From DATGUN01 sp035301285 (GTDB taxonomy: Bacteria > Bacillota > Bacilli > Bacillales > Amphibacillaceae): 64,000 nucleotides of DNA. Positions 17,366 through 26,784 of this stretch are shown here, piece after piece (position 1 is the stretch's first letter; every line of letters starts with the position of its first letter). The notes under the pieces were generated by a model, which searched no databases, was not told the origin of the DNA, and worked only from the letters and a program-made list of their open reading frames with translations. The stretch lies in contig DATGUN010000017.1 in assembly GCA_035301285.1 (NCBI GenBank), forward strand, positions 80,556 through 144,555, given 5' to 3'. Made by a program: the position numbers and the translations under genes.

Positions 17366-17614
17366 TTTGTTTGCATTTTTGGCCTTTTTCACAACGTTAT
17401 AAGAAACATAGCCGGATTGATGTTCAAATTCCCGAAAATACGTTTTTTCTTCACTTTTTGATGGTACGATCTGTTTGAAACGATTATACGCCTCTAACAC
17501 ATCATCCGCAGCGGCCCCTTTTTCATAAGCCTTCTCAATCAGTTCAAAAAACTGAACAACATCAATGATTTCCTCCGTTGTCCACGTCTCTTCAATTGGA
17601 TAAGAGTAATTCAT
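17345..17614 (-). CDS. yktA: UPF0223 family protein YktA
   Basis: An 89-residue soluble helical protein; YSYPIEETWTTEEIIDVV, VPSKSEEKTYFREFE and GYVSYNVVKKAK mark the family. Function unknown. AAGGAG precedes ATG 17614. It follows the flavoprotein gene by 3 bp, likely one transcript. Confidence 0.9.
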   Translation of the reverse strand: MNYSYPIEETWTTEEIIDVVQFFELIEKAYEKGAAADDVLEAYNRFKQIVPSKSEEKTYFREFEHQSGYVSYNVVKKAKNANKHSKIKL

Positions 17615-17617
17615 TGT

Positions 17618-18586
17618 CTAATTCTCCTTGTCATTCCATTTCTCTCGTATTTGACCGGCTTCTTGGATGATTTTCTGAAATAATTCATCGACTGAAAGAA
17701 TGTCCTGTATACGAAGAGCGCCTTGACCTGCCCATCCAAATCCTTTGTCCATTTTACCTTCGTGTATGAATTGTTTATTTGCTTTACCGCTTATATAATC
17801 TTTTAGCGTTTCATAACCACCTCCATGTTGTTCTATCTCTGAAATAGTCTCGGTCCAGCTGTTGCGAAGAGCTCTTGCTGGCATGCCCAGTTCTTTTTTG
17901 ATGACTGTTGTACCATATTCATCGGCATCTAAAATGGCTTGTTTATAAACCGGGTGTGCAGCTATACACTCCTTCGTGGCAATAAATCGTGTCCCCATCT
18001 CGATTCCTTCCGCCCCAAGTGATAAAGCTGCCATTAAACCTCTCCCATCAACAATGCCACCAGACGCGATGACTGGTATATCGACTGAATCGACTACTTG
18101 CGGTGTTAATACAAAAGTGGACGTATCGGCACGACCAATATGTCCTCCTCCTTCATGTCCGACAACCATGACCGCATCAGCACCCAATTCCATGGCTTTT
18201 ACGGCTTGTCTGCTTGCAGCAACCAAAACAAGTTTTTTAATATCATAGGGGCTGACCATATCGAGGACACCTTTCGGATTACCACCTGTCACAGATATGA
18301 CTGGAACCTTTTCGTCAATCGCGACTTGTACCATATGTTCATATGCTCGCCCATGTTGACCAATGGCAAAGTTGACACCAAACGGTTTATCTGTCATTGT
18401 ACGTACTTTGACGATTTCCTCCCGTAAACTTTTCGGATCGTCCAAGCTCATTGCAGTAATTTGCCCAAGACCGCCAGCATTGGAAACCGCTGCAGCCAAG
18501 TCAGCATATGCCAAGTGCGCCAGACCACCTTGTATGATTGGATATTGAATATGTAATAATTCTGTTACCTTCGTATTCCAGATCAT
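17618..18586 (-). CDS. Nitronate monooxygenase / FabK-like flavoprotein
   Basis: TIM-barrel FMN enzyme of the 2-nitropropane dioxygenase family. N-terminal YPIIQGGLA, GGNP, a GGGHIGR phosphate-binding loop, IPVIASGGI and GAEGIEMGTRF are all present. Nitronate monooxygenases oxidise alkyl nitronates; the related enoyl-ACP reductase FabK has a similar fold, and the two are hard to separate by eye. 322 residues from ATG 18586, which has AAGGGGG upstream; an ATG at 18610 has none. Co-transcribed with yktA. Confidence 0.82.
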   Translation of the reverse strand: MIWNTKVTELLHIQYPIIQGGLAHLAYADLAAAVSNAGGLGQITAMSLDDPKSLREEIVKVRTMTDKPFGVNFAIGQHGRAYEHMVQVAIDEKVPVISVTGGNPKGVLDMVSPYDIKKLVLVAASRQAVKAMELGADAVMVVGHEGGGHIGRADTSTFVLTPQVVDSVDIPVIASGGIVDGRGLMAALSLGAEGIEMGTRFIATKECIAAHPVYKQAILDADEYGTTVIKKELGMPARALRNSWTETISEIEQHGGGYETLKDYISGKANKQFIHEGKMDKGFGWAGQGALRIQDILSVDELFQKIIQEAGQIREKWNDKEN

Positions 18587-18687
18587 GGTGATCCCCCTTT
18601 CCTTATACATTTAAAAAGCTAATTCTATCCTATCATGATTAAAACTTGGATTCATCTTATATTCTTAGGTCAGAGCATAGCAACAAA

Positions 18688-18726
18688 TCAAAAAGCTGCA
18701 CATATCATTTGATACATACAGCTTCA
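18688..18726 (-). terminator. Terminator of the SR1P transcript
   Basis: On the minus strand AAGCTG...TATCA/TGATA...CAGCTT forms a long hairpin followed by T-rich sequence. Confidence 0.7.
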
Positions 18727-18751
18727 AAACAAGATCAAAGAATCATATTAT

Positions 18752-18853
18752 TTATTTTTCGCACACGGGACACTTTCCATATAAAGTGGAGACCTTTTCA
18801 TCATCAAAATATTCGATGACTTCCTGACATTCTTGACAAACTACTGTTATCAT
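18752..18853 (-). CDS. sr1P: SR1P, GapA-binding peptide (on an SR1-like RNA)
   Basis: A 33-residue peptide with two Cys pairs (VCQEC, CPVC) and the family core FDDEKVSTLYGKC. In B. subtilis the SR1 RNA both encodes SR1P, which binds glyceraldehyde-3-phosphate dehydrogenase GapA and promotes RNase J1 activity, and base-pairs with ahrC mRNA. GGGAGTG sits seven nt before the ATG, and a hairpin terminator lies 26 bp past the stop, so the transcript is short like SR1. The position near pdhD and the ykt genes agrees with SR1 in B. subtilis. Whether this RNA also pairs with ahrC cannot be judged here. Confidence 0.82.
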   Translation of the reverse strand: MITVVCQECQEVIEYFDDEKVSTLYGKCPVCEK

Positions 18854-19044
18854 ATGTGTCACTCCCTTATCAAGATTATGTTAACGTATACATATTATAT
18901 TATGTTCTATTTTCGAAATCAACCCTAAATAGTGTAACATATATTAAAATATGTGTAACATAATGATACTGTGTCTACATATGCCCAAAAATATGAAAAA
19001 ATTGACGTCAGTTTTCTATAAGAAACACTTATTGCTAACAAACA

Positions 19045-19079
19045 AAACCCGCCTCCTGTGTTTTAATGGAGACGGGTTT
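19045..19079 (-). terminator. Terminator after the deacetylase gene
   Basis: Arms AAACCCGTCTCC / GGAGGCGGGTTT on the minus strand, followed by T-rich sequence. Confidence 0.8.
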
Positions 19080-19085
19080 GCCTAT

Positions 19086-19988
19086 TCAATCATCATTTAC
19101 AGTATCAATTAATTGCGGATCGACCATTTCATATCCTTTATCTCTTAGCCCTTCGATAATATCTTTCAACGCATCATTGGTCCACTCTCTATCATGCATG
19201 AGCAGATTGGCACCAGGTCTGAGCAACGAATTTTCTTCACCGACGTCAGGTCCCTCGCCGGAAATCATAGCTTCTGTCAGTTTTTCTTTATCTTGATACG
19301 GCTCCATAAAATCATAGCCATACGTCCAATTCATCAAGAGCATATCTTCTTCCTCCGCGATCTCTTTCGATGTGTCTGTATTGGCGCCATTCGGTGCCCG
19401 GAAAAAATCAGGACGTACATCTATGACATCTTCAATCATATCGTTCACTTTGATGATTTCATCACGCTGTTCTTCAGGTGATAAATCGGGTAAGTAAGCA
19501 TGGCTATATGTATGATTTCCTATCAAAAAGCCCATATCATGAATTTCTTTCAATTTCTCTTTTCCTTCATCTGATTCCAAAAAGTGTCCATTAACGAAAA
19601 AGATGGCATTGACATCTAAATCTTTTAATGTATGGGCCATTTCAACTGAATGGTCATCAGGGGCATCATCAATGGTTACCAAAACAACATCCTCATCCGC
19701 AGAATCATTTATAGGCTCGATAGCTGATGTTTCTTCGTCAAGTTCATATGTAGGTGTGGTCTCTTCCGCGGATTGCCCTGTACCCTGATCATCATTTGTA
19801 TTTGCATTTTCATCATCATTTTGGTTATCATTATTGTTATCCGTATGATTATTGGTTTCACTGTTTTCATTTTCCTGATTATCAGATATGTTATCATTTA
19901 CATCCGTTTTATCATTATCCTTTTGGTTGCTGCATCCTGCTCCTATTAAAATAAATAGGAGAACGATCATCCATACTGCTCTCTTCAT
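19086..19988 (-). CDS. Polysaccharide deacetylase (NodB domain) lipoprotein
   Basis: Extracytoplasmic, membrane-tethered carbohydrate esterase family 4 protein. Lipobox GAGC (Cys19), then a 50-residue Asn/Asp/Glu-rich linker, then the NodB domain: motif 1 TIDDAPDD (TFDD-type Asp pair), motif 2 GNHTYSHAYL (two metal-binding His), motif 3 RAPNG, and a late LLMHD. Likely removes acetyl groups from peptidoglycan or another surface glycan. 300 residues. It is not one of the classical PdaA family with certainty. The very acidic linker fits a salt-adapted secretome. Confidence 0.85.
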   Translation of the reverse strand: MKRAVWMIVLLFILIGAGCSNQKDNDKTDVNDNISDNQENENSETNNHTDNNNDNQNDDENANTNDDQGTGQSAEETTPTYELDEETSAIEPINDSADEDVVLVTIDDAPDDHSVEMAHTLKDLDVNAIFFVNGHFLESDEGKEKLKEIHDMGFLIGNHTYSHAYLPDLSPEEQRDEIIKVNDMIEDVIDVRPDFFRAPNGANTDTSKEIAEEEDMLLMNWTYGYDFMEPYQDKEKLTEAMISGEGPDVGEENSLLRPGANLLMHDREWTNDALKDIIEGLRDKGYEMVDPQLIDTVNDD

Positions 19989-20310
19989 AGGTATTCCCTC
20001 CCTGATGTTGTCATCATGTCCAAACGATATCCATCATTCGCTTAAAGCCAGATTAGAAACTGCTTTTTTATTATAACTGAAAAAAGCGAGTGTTGACTAA
20101 CAATTTCATTCATATTTACTTGATTTATGATTTGCGTATAATTGTTTAAAACCTTTCGACCAAGGGTAACTGATTATCGCGACCTTATTATATGAATAAA
20201 ACACTACGGAATATTTGAATTCAAAATCCAATTATGTTTTAATACATACTTGGTTTGCATTCATAACAATTTAACTTTGACACAATATACATATAGAAAG
20301 GATATGACAT
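19989..20310. other. Intergenic region upstream of opuD
   Basis: About 320 bp of AT-rich DNA that must contain the divergent promoters of the deacetylase and opuD. No convincing operator or -35/-10 pair was identified. Confidence 0.4.
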
Positions 20311-21828
20311 ATGACAAAAGTGACAAAAGTTTTTTGGATTTCAGGTATAGTCGCGTTACTGTTTATTGCTTGGGGAGTTATCCCGGACAGCGCATTACCT
20401 CATGGTAATTTGGAAAATGTGACAACGATCATACAGAACTTTTTAGTTGATAAGTTCGGATGGTTTTACCTAATCAGTGCAACAGGAATGTTGATATTTG
20501 CTATTTACTTGATTTTTTCAAAGTATGGAGATATCAAGTTGGGTAAACCAAATGACAAACCGGAATATTCATATATCACATGGTTTGCCATGTTATTCAG
20601 CGCCGGTATGGGAATCGGTCTTGTTTTCTGGGGAGCGGCTGAACCATTAAGTCACTTCCACGACCCACCATTTGGTGATGCTGACTCAAATGATGCTGCC
20701 AGAAATGCATTAAAATATAGTTTTTTCCACTGGGGGCTACATCCATGGGCCATATATGCAACTCTTGGATTGGCACTAGCATACTTCAAGTTCCGTAAGC
20801 AAGCGCCAGGGCTTGTCAGTGCCATATTAGAGCCGACCTTTGGTGATAAAGTCAAAGGACCACTTGGAACAATAATCGATACGGTAGTCGTATTTGCAAC
20901 CGTTTTTGGTGTTGCGACATCCCTTGGATTCGGTGCCATTCAGATCAGTGGCGGTTTATCGTATGTCTTTGACATCAATCAAACCTTTACGCTTGAACTT
21001 GTCATTATCATAATTGTCACTGTATTATTTATGACTTCAGCCATGACTGGATTGAATAAAGGGATTAAATATCTAAGTAATACAAACATTGTACTCGCAA
21101 TCGCATTGATGCTCTGCCTTTTGTTCATGGGGCCGACAACATTTATATTAGAAACCTTCACAACCACATTTGGAAGTTATGTACAAGACTTGCCTTCGAT
21201 GAGTCTACGGATGGCACCGTTCAATGATGATAACACAAGCTGGTTAAATCAATGGACCATCTTTTATTGGGCATGGTGGCTCGCTTGGAGTCCATTTGTC
21301 GGAACATTTATTGCGCGTGTATCACGTGGCAGAACCATTAAAGAATTCGTTCTTGGTGTTCTGTTGGTTCCAACAATATTCGGAGCATTATGGTTCGCTG
21401 TATTTGGTGGAACGACATTGAACCTTGAAATGTTTGCAGATGCCAATATTGCGGATATCACTGAAGGGCTTGGCGAAGAATCGGTTCTGTTTGCGGTATT
21501 CGATCAAATACCATACGGTACAATCCTATCGTTAATCGGTATACTGCTGATCAGTACGTTTTTCATTACATCTGCAGACTCAGCAACCTTTGTGTTGGGA
21601 ATGCAAACGACCGGAGGAAGTCTGTTCCCACCCAATTACGTGAAATTCATCTGGGGAATTTTGCAGTCTGGTGCAGCGGCAGTCCTCTTATGGCAAGGCG
21701 GCCTGGAGGCGCTGCAGACTGCTTCAATCATCGTTGCATTGCCGTTTTCAATCATATTGATTTTCGTCATCATTTCTTTGATCAAATCATTCAAAAATGA
21801 AGCTAAAGAAATGACCTTGAAAAAATAA
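20311..21828 (+). CDS. opuD: BCCT family glycine betaine transporter (OpuD-like)
   Basis: Sodium-coupled betaine/choline/carnitine transporter with 12 membrane helices for osmoprotectant uptake. The family signature (FYWAWWLAWSPFVGTFIARVS) and the SAGMGIGLVFWG segment carrying the Na+/substrate-binding helix are intact. 505 residues, close to OpuD of B. subtilis; substrate preference within BCCT cannot be read with certainty. AAAGGA precedes the ATG. Stand-alone gene with its own terminator. Confidence 0.87.
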   Translation: MTKVTKVFWISGIVALLFIAWGVIPDSALPHGNLENVTTIIQNFLVDKFGWFYLISATGMLIFAIYLIFSKYGDIKLGKPNDKPEYSYITWFAMLFSAGMGIGLVFWGAAEPLSHFHDPPFGDADSNDAARNALKYSFFHWGLHPWAIYATLGLALAYFKFRKQAPGLVSAILEPTFGDKVKGPLGTIIDTVVVFATVFGVATSLGFGAIQISGGLSYVFDINQTFTLELVIIIIVTVLFMTSAMTGLNKGIKYLSNTNIVLAIALMLCLLFMGPTTFILETFTTTFGSYVQDLPSMSLRMAPFNDDNTSWLNQWTIFYWAWWLAWSPFVGTFIARVSRGRTIKEFVLGVLLVPTIFGALWFAVFGGTTLNLEMFADANIADITEGLGEESVLFAVFDQIPYGTILSLIGILLISTFFITSADSATFVLGMQTTGGSLFPPNYVKFIWGILQSGAAAVLLWQGGLEALQTASIIVALPFSIILIFVIISLIKSFKNEAKEMTLKK

Positions 21829-21850
21829 GACAAGCGTAGACATTGTATAT

Positions 21851-21890
21851 AAAACGGTGGAACCATATAAAGGTATCCACCGTTTTTTTG
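21851..21890 (+). terminator. Terminator after opuD
   Basis: AAACGGTGGAACC / GGTATCCACCGTTT hairpin followed by T7. Confidence 0.85.
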
Positions 21891-21926
21891 CATCAATGAG
21901 GTTTAATATAAAAGACAAAACCAACC

Positions 21927-21967
21927 AAAAATGCTGCACCTCCAAAAATGGAGTGTGCAGCATTTTT
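21927..21967 (-). terminator. Terminator of the pdhABCD operon
   Basis: AAAAATGCTGCAC with its complement encloses a smaller CTCC/GGAG stem; T5 on the minus strand follows. Confidence 0.85.
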
Positions 21968-21982
21968 GTGTTTAAGATGTTT

Positions 21983-23389
21983 TTACATTGTATGGATCGG
22001 CTTACCGAGTGCAGCATCGGCAGCTTCCATCGTTATCTCGCCTAGACTAGGATGTGCATGCACCGTTAGTGCGATATCTTCAGCTGTCATACCCGCTTCA
22101 ATGGCCAGACCCACTTCAGCTATCATATCACTTGCATTAGGACCTGCAATTTGAGCCCCAATGACCAAACCATCTTCTTTACGTGTTATCAGCTTCATGA
22201 AGCCATCTGTATCATTCAAGGATAGTGCACGGCCATTGGCAGCAAATGGAAACTTAGCTGCTTTGACTGAATATCCGAGATCTTTTGCTTCTTTTTCAGT
22301 ATAACCCACTGTTGCAAGTTCTGGATCAGAGAACACAACGGCTGGCATTCCGATATAATCGATTGCCGATTTCTCACCACTAATCGCCTCTGCAGCGACT
22401 TTGCCTTCATAGGATGCTTTATGTGCGAGTGGCATCCCTTTGACAATATCACCGATAGCATATATATTCTCTTTGTTTGTACGGCATTGGTCATCGATTT
22501 TGATTAAGCCTTTATCATCTACATCAATGCCAGCTTGCTCCAATCCAAGTTCATCTGTATTTGGACGACGGCCGACTGTTACTAGTACATAATCCGCTTC
22601 AACTTTTTCTTCTTTACCGCCCGCTTCATATGTGACAGTCACACCATCTTTCGTTTCTTCTACGCCTTTGGCCATAGCTTCTGTAATAATTTTAACATCT
22701 TTTTTCTTCAAGCGTTTCTTGACCACTTGTGTCATTTGTTTTTCAAATCCGCCAAGAATTTCTTTCATACCTTCAAGAATGGTGACTTCCGTACCAAAAT
22801 TAGCATAAGCAGAACCAAGTTCAGTTCCGATATAGCCTCCACCGATTACAACCATTTTCTCAGGAATTTCTTTCAGATCAAGCGCACCCGTTGAATCAAG
22901 GACGCGATCCGAAAACTTAAATGATGGTATTTCAATTGGTGTAGAACCTGTTGCAACGATACAATTATTGAACTTGTATGTTTGTGATTGTTTTTCATCC
23001 ATCACTTTAACGGTGTGGGAATCGACAAAATAGACTTCTCCTTTGACGATATCGACTTTATTGCCTTTCAATAAGCTCTCGACACCGGAAGTAAGCTTGT
23101 TGACGACGCTTCCCTTCCACTCTTGGACTTTTTCAAAATCGACTTTTACATTTTCGCTTGTAATGCCTAATTCCTCATTGCCATGCGCCTTTTCTGTCAA
23201 ATGACCGGCTTGTATCATTGCTTTAGAAGGAATACATCCAACATTCAGGCAGACGCCGCCTAAATTACCTTTTTCAACAATCGTTACTTTTTGGCCAAGC
23301 TGTGCAGCCCGTATCGCTGCAACATAACCACCAGGGCCTGCACCTACAACTAATGTGTCTACTTCAATCGGAAAGTCTCCTACTACCAT
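21983..23389 (-). CDS. pdhD: PdhD, dihydrolipoyl dehydrogenase (E3)
   Basis: FAD enzyme that reoxidises dihydrolipoyl groups of the pyruvate dehydrogenase complex using NAD+. N-terminal GAGPGG FAD motif (16-21), redox-active disulfide GGVCLNVGC (Cys47, Cys52), central GGGYIGTELG NAD motif, and C-terminal VHAHPSLGE with the catalytic His/Glu. 468 residues. Last gene of pdhABCD, 3 bp behind pdhC. Confidence 0.95.
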   Translation of the reverse strand: MVVGDFPIEVDTLVVGAGPGGYVAAIRAAQLGQKVTIVEKGNLGGVCLNVGCIPSKAMIQAGHLTEKAHGNEELGITSENVKVDFEKVQEWKGSVVNKLTSGVESLLKGNKVDIVKGEVYFVDSHTVKVMDEKQSQTYKFNNCIVATGSTPIEIPSFKFSDRVLDSTGALDLKEIPEKMVVIGGGYIGTELGSAYANFGTEVTILEGMKEILGGFEKQMTQVVKKRLKKKDVKIITEAMAKGVEETKDGVTVTYEAGGKEEKVEADYVLVTVGRRPNTDELGLEQAGIDVDDKGLIKIDDQCRTNKENIYAIGDIVKGMPLAHKASYEGKVAAEAISGEKSAIDYIGMPAVVFSDPELATVGYTEKEAKDLGYSVKAAKFPFAANGRALSLNDTDGFMKLITRKEDGLVIGAQIAGPNASDMIAEVGLAIEAGMTAEDIALTVHAHPSLGEITMEAADAALGKPIHTM

Positions 23390-23392
23390 AAT

Positions 23393-24694
23393 TTACGCCT
23401 CCATCATGATTAATTGTGGATCGTTCAATAACCGTTTGATCTGGTTTAAAGCGAGTTGTGCCGTTGCCCCATCAACAATACGATGATCGAAACTGAGTGA
23501 TAAAGCCAATACAGGAGCAATGACAATTTCCCCATCCTTGACTACTGGCTTGTCAGCGATCCGCCCGATACCAAGAATGACTGCCTCTGGATAATTCAAT
23601 ACAGGCGTGAACCATTGTCCACCGGCTGAACCGATATTGGTAATCGTGTTCGATGCACCTTTCATCTCATCAGGAGCCAATTTGCCATCGCGTGCTTTTT
23701 CAGCAAGCTCATTGATATCCTGTGAAATCGTAAAAATGGATTTACGATCGGCATCTTTGACGACCGGAACGAGCAAGCCTCTGTCTGTATCTGCTGCAAT
23801 ACCAATATTATAATAATGCTTCTGGATGATCTCATCTGTTTCATCATCCACTGCAGCATTCAAGATTGGGTATTTTTTGGAAGCAGAAATGAGCGCCTTG
23901 ACCACATATGGCAAGTAAGTCAATTTGATTCCTTCATCTTGTGCAACCTGTTTGAACTTCTTGCGATGTGCCACAAGTTCTGTCACATCCACTTCATCAA
24001 GCAATGTAACATGTGGTGCGTTTGTTTTCGAGCGAACCATCGCCTTGGCGATCGATTTGCGGATACCGCTCATTTTCTCACGTGTCTCAGCATATTCACT
24101 CTCTGGAATAGATTGTTGTGTATCTTTCGTTTCTGATACCTCTGATACCTCTGATCCCTCTGTCGTACCGGCATCTGCTGCTTGATCACCGCTCATGAAT
24201 GTATCGACATCTTCTTTCAGGATCCGGCCATTTTTTCCTGTACCGGTCACCTGTTGTATTGCCACGTCATTATCACGTGCGTATTTTCGTACGGATGGCA
24301 TTGCAATCACACGTTTACCTGAATCTTGCTCCTCTTTGCTATCCGTTTCTACCTCTTTATTATCTTGGGATGATTCAGACGCTGTATGGTCCGCAGTACT
24401 TTCTTCCTCATTTGCCGGCTCATCCTCATCATCGTCATCGTCTTCATCTTCATATCCTTCAGCATCAAATGTAACAATTGTGTCACCTACAACGGCGACC
24501 GTTCCTTCTTCAACATGTATTTTTTCGACTGTTCCATCTACAGGAGAAGGTATTTCCACGACTGATTTATCATTCTGCACTTCACATAGTGTATCGTCTT
24601 CGGCTATTTCATCGCCTTCATTGACAAACCATTTTACAATTTCACCTTCATGTATACCTTCGCCGATATCAGGCAATTTGAATTTAAATGACAT
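23393..24694 (-). CDS. pdhC: PdhC, dihydrolipoamide acetyltransferase (E2)
   Basis: Core of the pyruvate dehydrogenase complex. One lipoyl domain (about 1-80, lipoylated Lys in QNDKSVVE), an acidic Asp/Glu run and Ser-rich linker, an E1/E3-binding domain (MPSVRKYARDN...GRILKEDV, about 135-170), a second linker, and the catalytic domain ending in FDHRIVDGA (catalytic His and Asp). 433 residues from ATG 24694 (MSFKFKLPDIGEG), eight nt from GGGAGG; the ATG two codons earlier is too close to it. Confidence 0.95.
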   Translation of the reverse strand: MSFKFKLPDIGEGIHEGEIVKWFVNEGDEIAEDDTLCEVQNDKSVVEIPSPVDGTVEKIHVEEGTVAVVGDTIVTFDAEGYEDEDDDDDEDEPANEEESTADHTASESSQDNKEVETDSKEEQDSGKRVIAMPSVRKYARDNDVAIQQVTGTGKNGRILKEDVDTFMSGDQAADAGTTEGSEVSEVSETKDTQQSIPESEYAETREKMSGIRKSIAKAMVRSKTNAPHVTLLDEVDVTELVAHRKKFKQVAQDEGIKLTYLPYVVKALISASKKYPILNAAVDDETDEIIQKHYYNIGIAADTDRGLLVPVVKDADRKSIFTISQDINELAEKARDGKLAPDEMKGASNTITNIGSAGGQWFTPVLNYPEAVILGIGRIADKPVVKDGEIVIAPVLALSLSFDHRIVDGATAQLALNQIKRLLNDPQLIMMEA

Positions 24695-24721
24695 GTCCAT
24701 GACCTCCCATCTTTACAATTT

Positions 24722-25699
24722 TCAAAAGTTGATAACTTCCTGTACTTTGTTGATAACATCATTATGATCAGGCAACCATACACCTTCCGCATCTGAAAAT
24801 GCATAAACGGTATCAGGTGCAGTCACTCGTAGGACCGGTGCCTCCAAATGCAGTATTGCCCGTTCTTGGATTTCTGAAACAACCGATGCAGCAACTCCAG
24901 CTTGCCGTTGCGCTTCCTGAACAACAACAACATGATTTGTTTTCTTCACGGATTCAACAACTGTTTCAATATCGATTGGCGAAACCGTACGTAAATCAAT
25001 CACTTCTGCTTCGATATTATCTTTTGCAAGTGCATCAGCTGCTTTTAAAGATGTATGAACCATTGCCCCATATGTTACAATCGTAACATCTTTTCCTTCC
25101 CGTTTGATATCAGCCTTTCCAAGATCCACAGTATACTCATCTTCAGGAACCTCTCCACGGAAAGAACGGTATAATTTCATGTGTTCCAGAAATAAAACCG
25201 GATCATTATCACGGATGGCGGCAATCAATAGTCCTTTAGCGTCATAAGGTGTAGAAGGAATAACCACTTTAATACCCGGTTGTTGGGCAATTAAACCTTC
25301 CAGTGAATCTGCATGTAGTTCAGGTGTTGCCACTCCACCTCCAAATGGCGAACGTATCGTTATCGGAGATGAATATGTTCCACCTGAACGATAGCGCATC
25401 CTGGACATTTGCCCACTGATGGAGTCCATTACTTCATAAACGAACCCAAAAAACTGAATCTCCGGTACCGGGCGAAAACCTTCCAGGGCTAGCCCGATTG
25501 ATAGGCCACCGATGGCAGACTCAGCCAGTGGTGTATCAAATACACGTTCTTCGCCGAATTCATCTTGCAAACCTTCAGTTGCACGAAATACGCCGCCATT
25601 TTTTCCGACGTCTTCACCAAAGACAAGCACATCTTCATCATTTTTCAACTCTGTACGCATTGCATCAGTAATAGCTTGAATCATCGTCATCTGAGCCAT
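24722..25699 (-). CDS. pdhB: PdhB, pyruvate dehydrogenase E1 beta
   Basis: Beta subunit of the thiamine-diphosphate-dependent E1. FGEDVGKNGGVFRAT, the Glu in the PLAESAIGG cofactor motif, and SPFGGGV...HADSLE with the catalytic His are visible. 325 residues. It follows pdhA by 2 bp, implying translational coupling. Confidence 0.95.
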   Translation of the reverse strand: MAQMTMIQAITDAMRTELKNDEDVLVFGEDVGKNGGVFRATEGLQDEFGEERVFDTPLAESAIGGLSIGLALEGFRPVPEIQFFGFVYEVMDSISGQMSRMRYRSGGTYSSPITIRSPFGGGVATPELHADSLEGLIAQQPGIKVVIPSTPYDAKGLLIAAIRDNDPVLFLEHMKLYRSFRGEVPEDEYTVDLGKADIKREGKDVTIVTYGAMVHTSLKAADALAKDNIEAEVIDLRTVSPIDIETVVESVKKTNHVVVVQEAQRQAGVAASVVSEIQERAILHLEAPVLRVTAPDTVYAFSDAEGVWLPDHNDVINKVQEVINF

Positions 25700-25701
25700 G
25701 G

Positions 25702-26784
25702 TTACTTCGACTCCTTCGCTTTATATTCTTCCATTTGTTCCTCCAAATTGGATGGAAGTTCCTCAAACATATTGGAAATGAGGTCTGTCACGTTTTGTTT
25801 TGGATATTTGTCAGCTTCCTTAATCGCTTTTTTAATGTCTTCTTTCGCTGCCTCAATGACTTCATTTTCCTTTTCTTCAGACCACAGTTTTTTACCTTCC
25901 AAAAACTTGCGGAACCGTACAAGTGGATCTTTTTTCTCCCACTCATTATCAAGATCTTCTGTTCTATAGCGAGTCGGGTCATCCCCCGCCATTGTATGTG
26001 GTCCATAACGGTATGTTAATGTCTCAATGAGCATGGGTCCCTTACCGCTTGTAGCGTATTCCCTTGCATGGCGTGTCACTGCATAGACTGCCAATGGGTC
26101 CATTCCATCTACTTGAATGCTCTCGATTCCGGCTGCAACACCTTTTTGAGCGAGTGTCTTTGCATTTGTCTGCTGCTCTACAGGTACGGAAATGGCAAAA
26201 TGGTTATTTTGTACAACGAAAATGGCTGGCGCTTTGTATGCACCGGCAAAGTTGATGCCTTCATAGAAATCGCCCTGACTCGTTCCACCATCGCCTGTAT
26301 ATGTTATGGCGACTGATTTTTTGCCATGCTTTTTCATGCCCAGAGCAACGCCCGCAGTCTGAACATATTGAGCACCGATAATGATCTGAGGGCTCAATGC
26401 ATTGACACCTTCAGGCATCTGATTTCCATGGAAATGTCCTTTTGAAAATAAAAAGGCTTGATACAGTGGAAGGCCATGCCAGATTAATTGTGGAACATCA
26501 CGATAACCAGGCAGAATAAAATCTTCTTTTTCAAGTGCAAACTGACTTGCTAATTGTGAAGCTTCTTGTCCAGCGGTTGGCGCATAAAATCCTAATCGAC
26601 CTTGACGATTCAATGCGATCGAACGCTGATCAAGCACACGTGTATATACCATGCGGCGCATAAGCTCCTGTAAATCGTCATCAGACAGGTCAGGCATATC
26701 GTCTTTATTAACTATTTTTCCATCTTCATCCAGAATTTGGAATGTTTCAAACTGACTTTCAACACTTTCTAATACGTGTTTCAA
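25702..26784 (-). CDS. pdhA: PdhA, pyruvate dehydrogenase E1 alpha
   Basis: Alpha subunit of E1; binds thiamine diphosphate through GDGGTSQGDFYEGINFAG...QNN. The phosphorylation-loop-like RYGPHTMAGDDPTRYR is also present. The open frame extends to 26865 but the extension is lysine-rich and unlike the family. AAAGGTG six nt before TTG 26784 gives (M)KHVLESVESQFETFQIL, matching the expected N-terminus; 360 residues. First gene of pdhABCD. Confidence 0.94.
   Translation of the reverse strand: MKHVLESVESQFETFQILDEDGKIVNKDDMPDLSDDDLQELMRRMVYTRVLDQRSIALNRQGRLGFYAPTAGQEASQLASQFALEKEDFILPGYRDVPQLIWHGLPLYQAFLFSKGHFHGNQMPEGVNALSPQIIIGAQYVQTAGVALGMKKHGKKSVAITYTGDGGTSQGDFYEGINFAGAYKAPAIFVVQNNHFAISVPVEQQTNAKTLAQKGVAAGIESIQVDGMDPLAVYAVTRHAREYATSGKGPMLIETLTYRYGPHTMAGDDPTRYRTEDLDNEWEKKDPLVRFRKFLEGKKLWSEEKENEVIEAAKEDIKKAIKEADKYPKQNVTDLISNMFEELPSNLEEQMEEYKAKESK

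Noticed and set aside
24195..24767. 190-residue Ser-rich ORF antisense to pdhC
   Set aside because: Ser runs are the complement of the Asp/Glu/Thr-rich linker codons of pdhC; no RBS.
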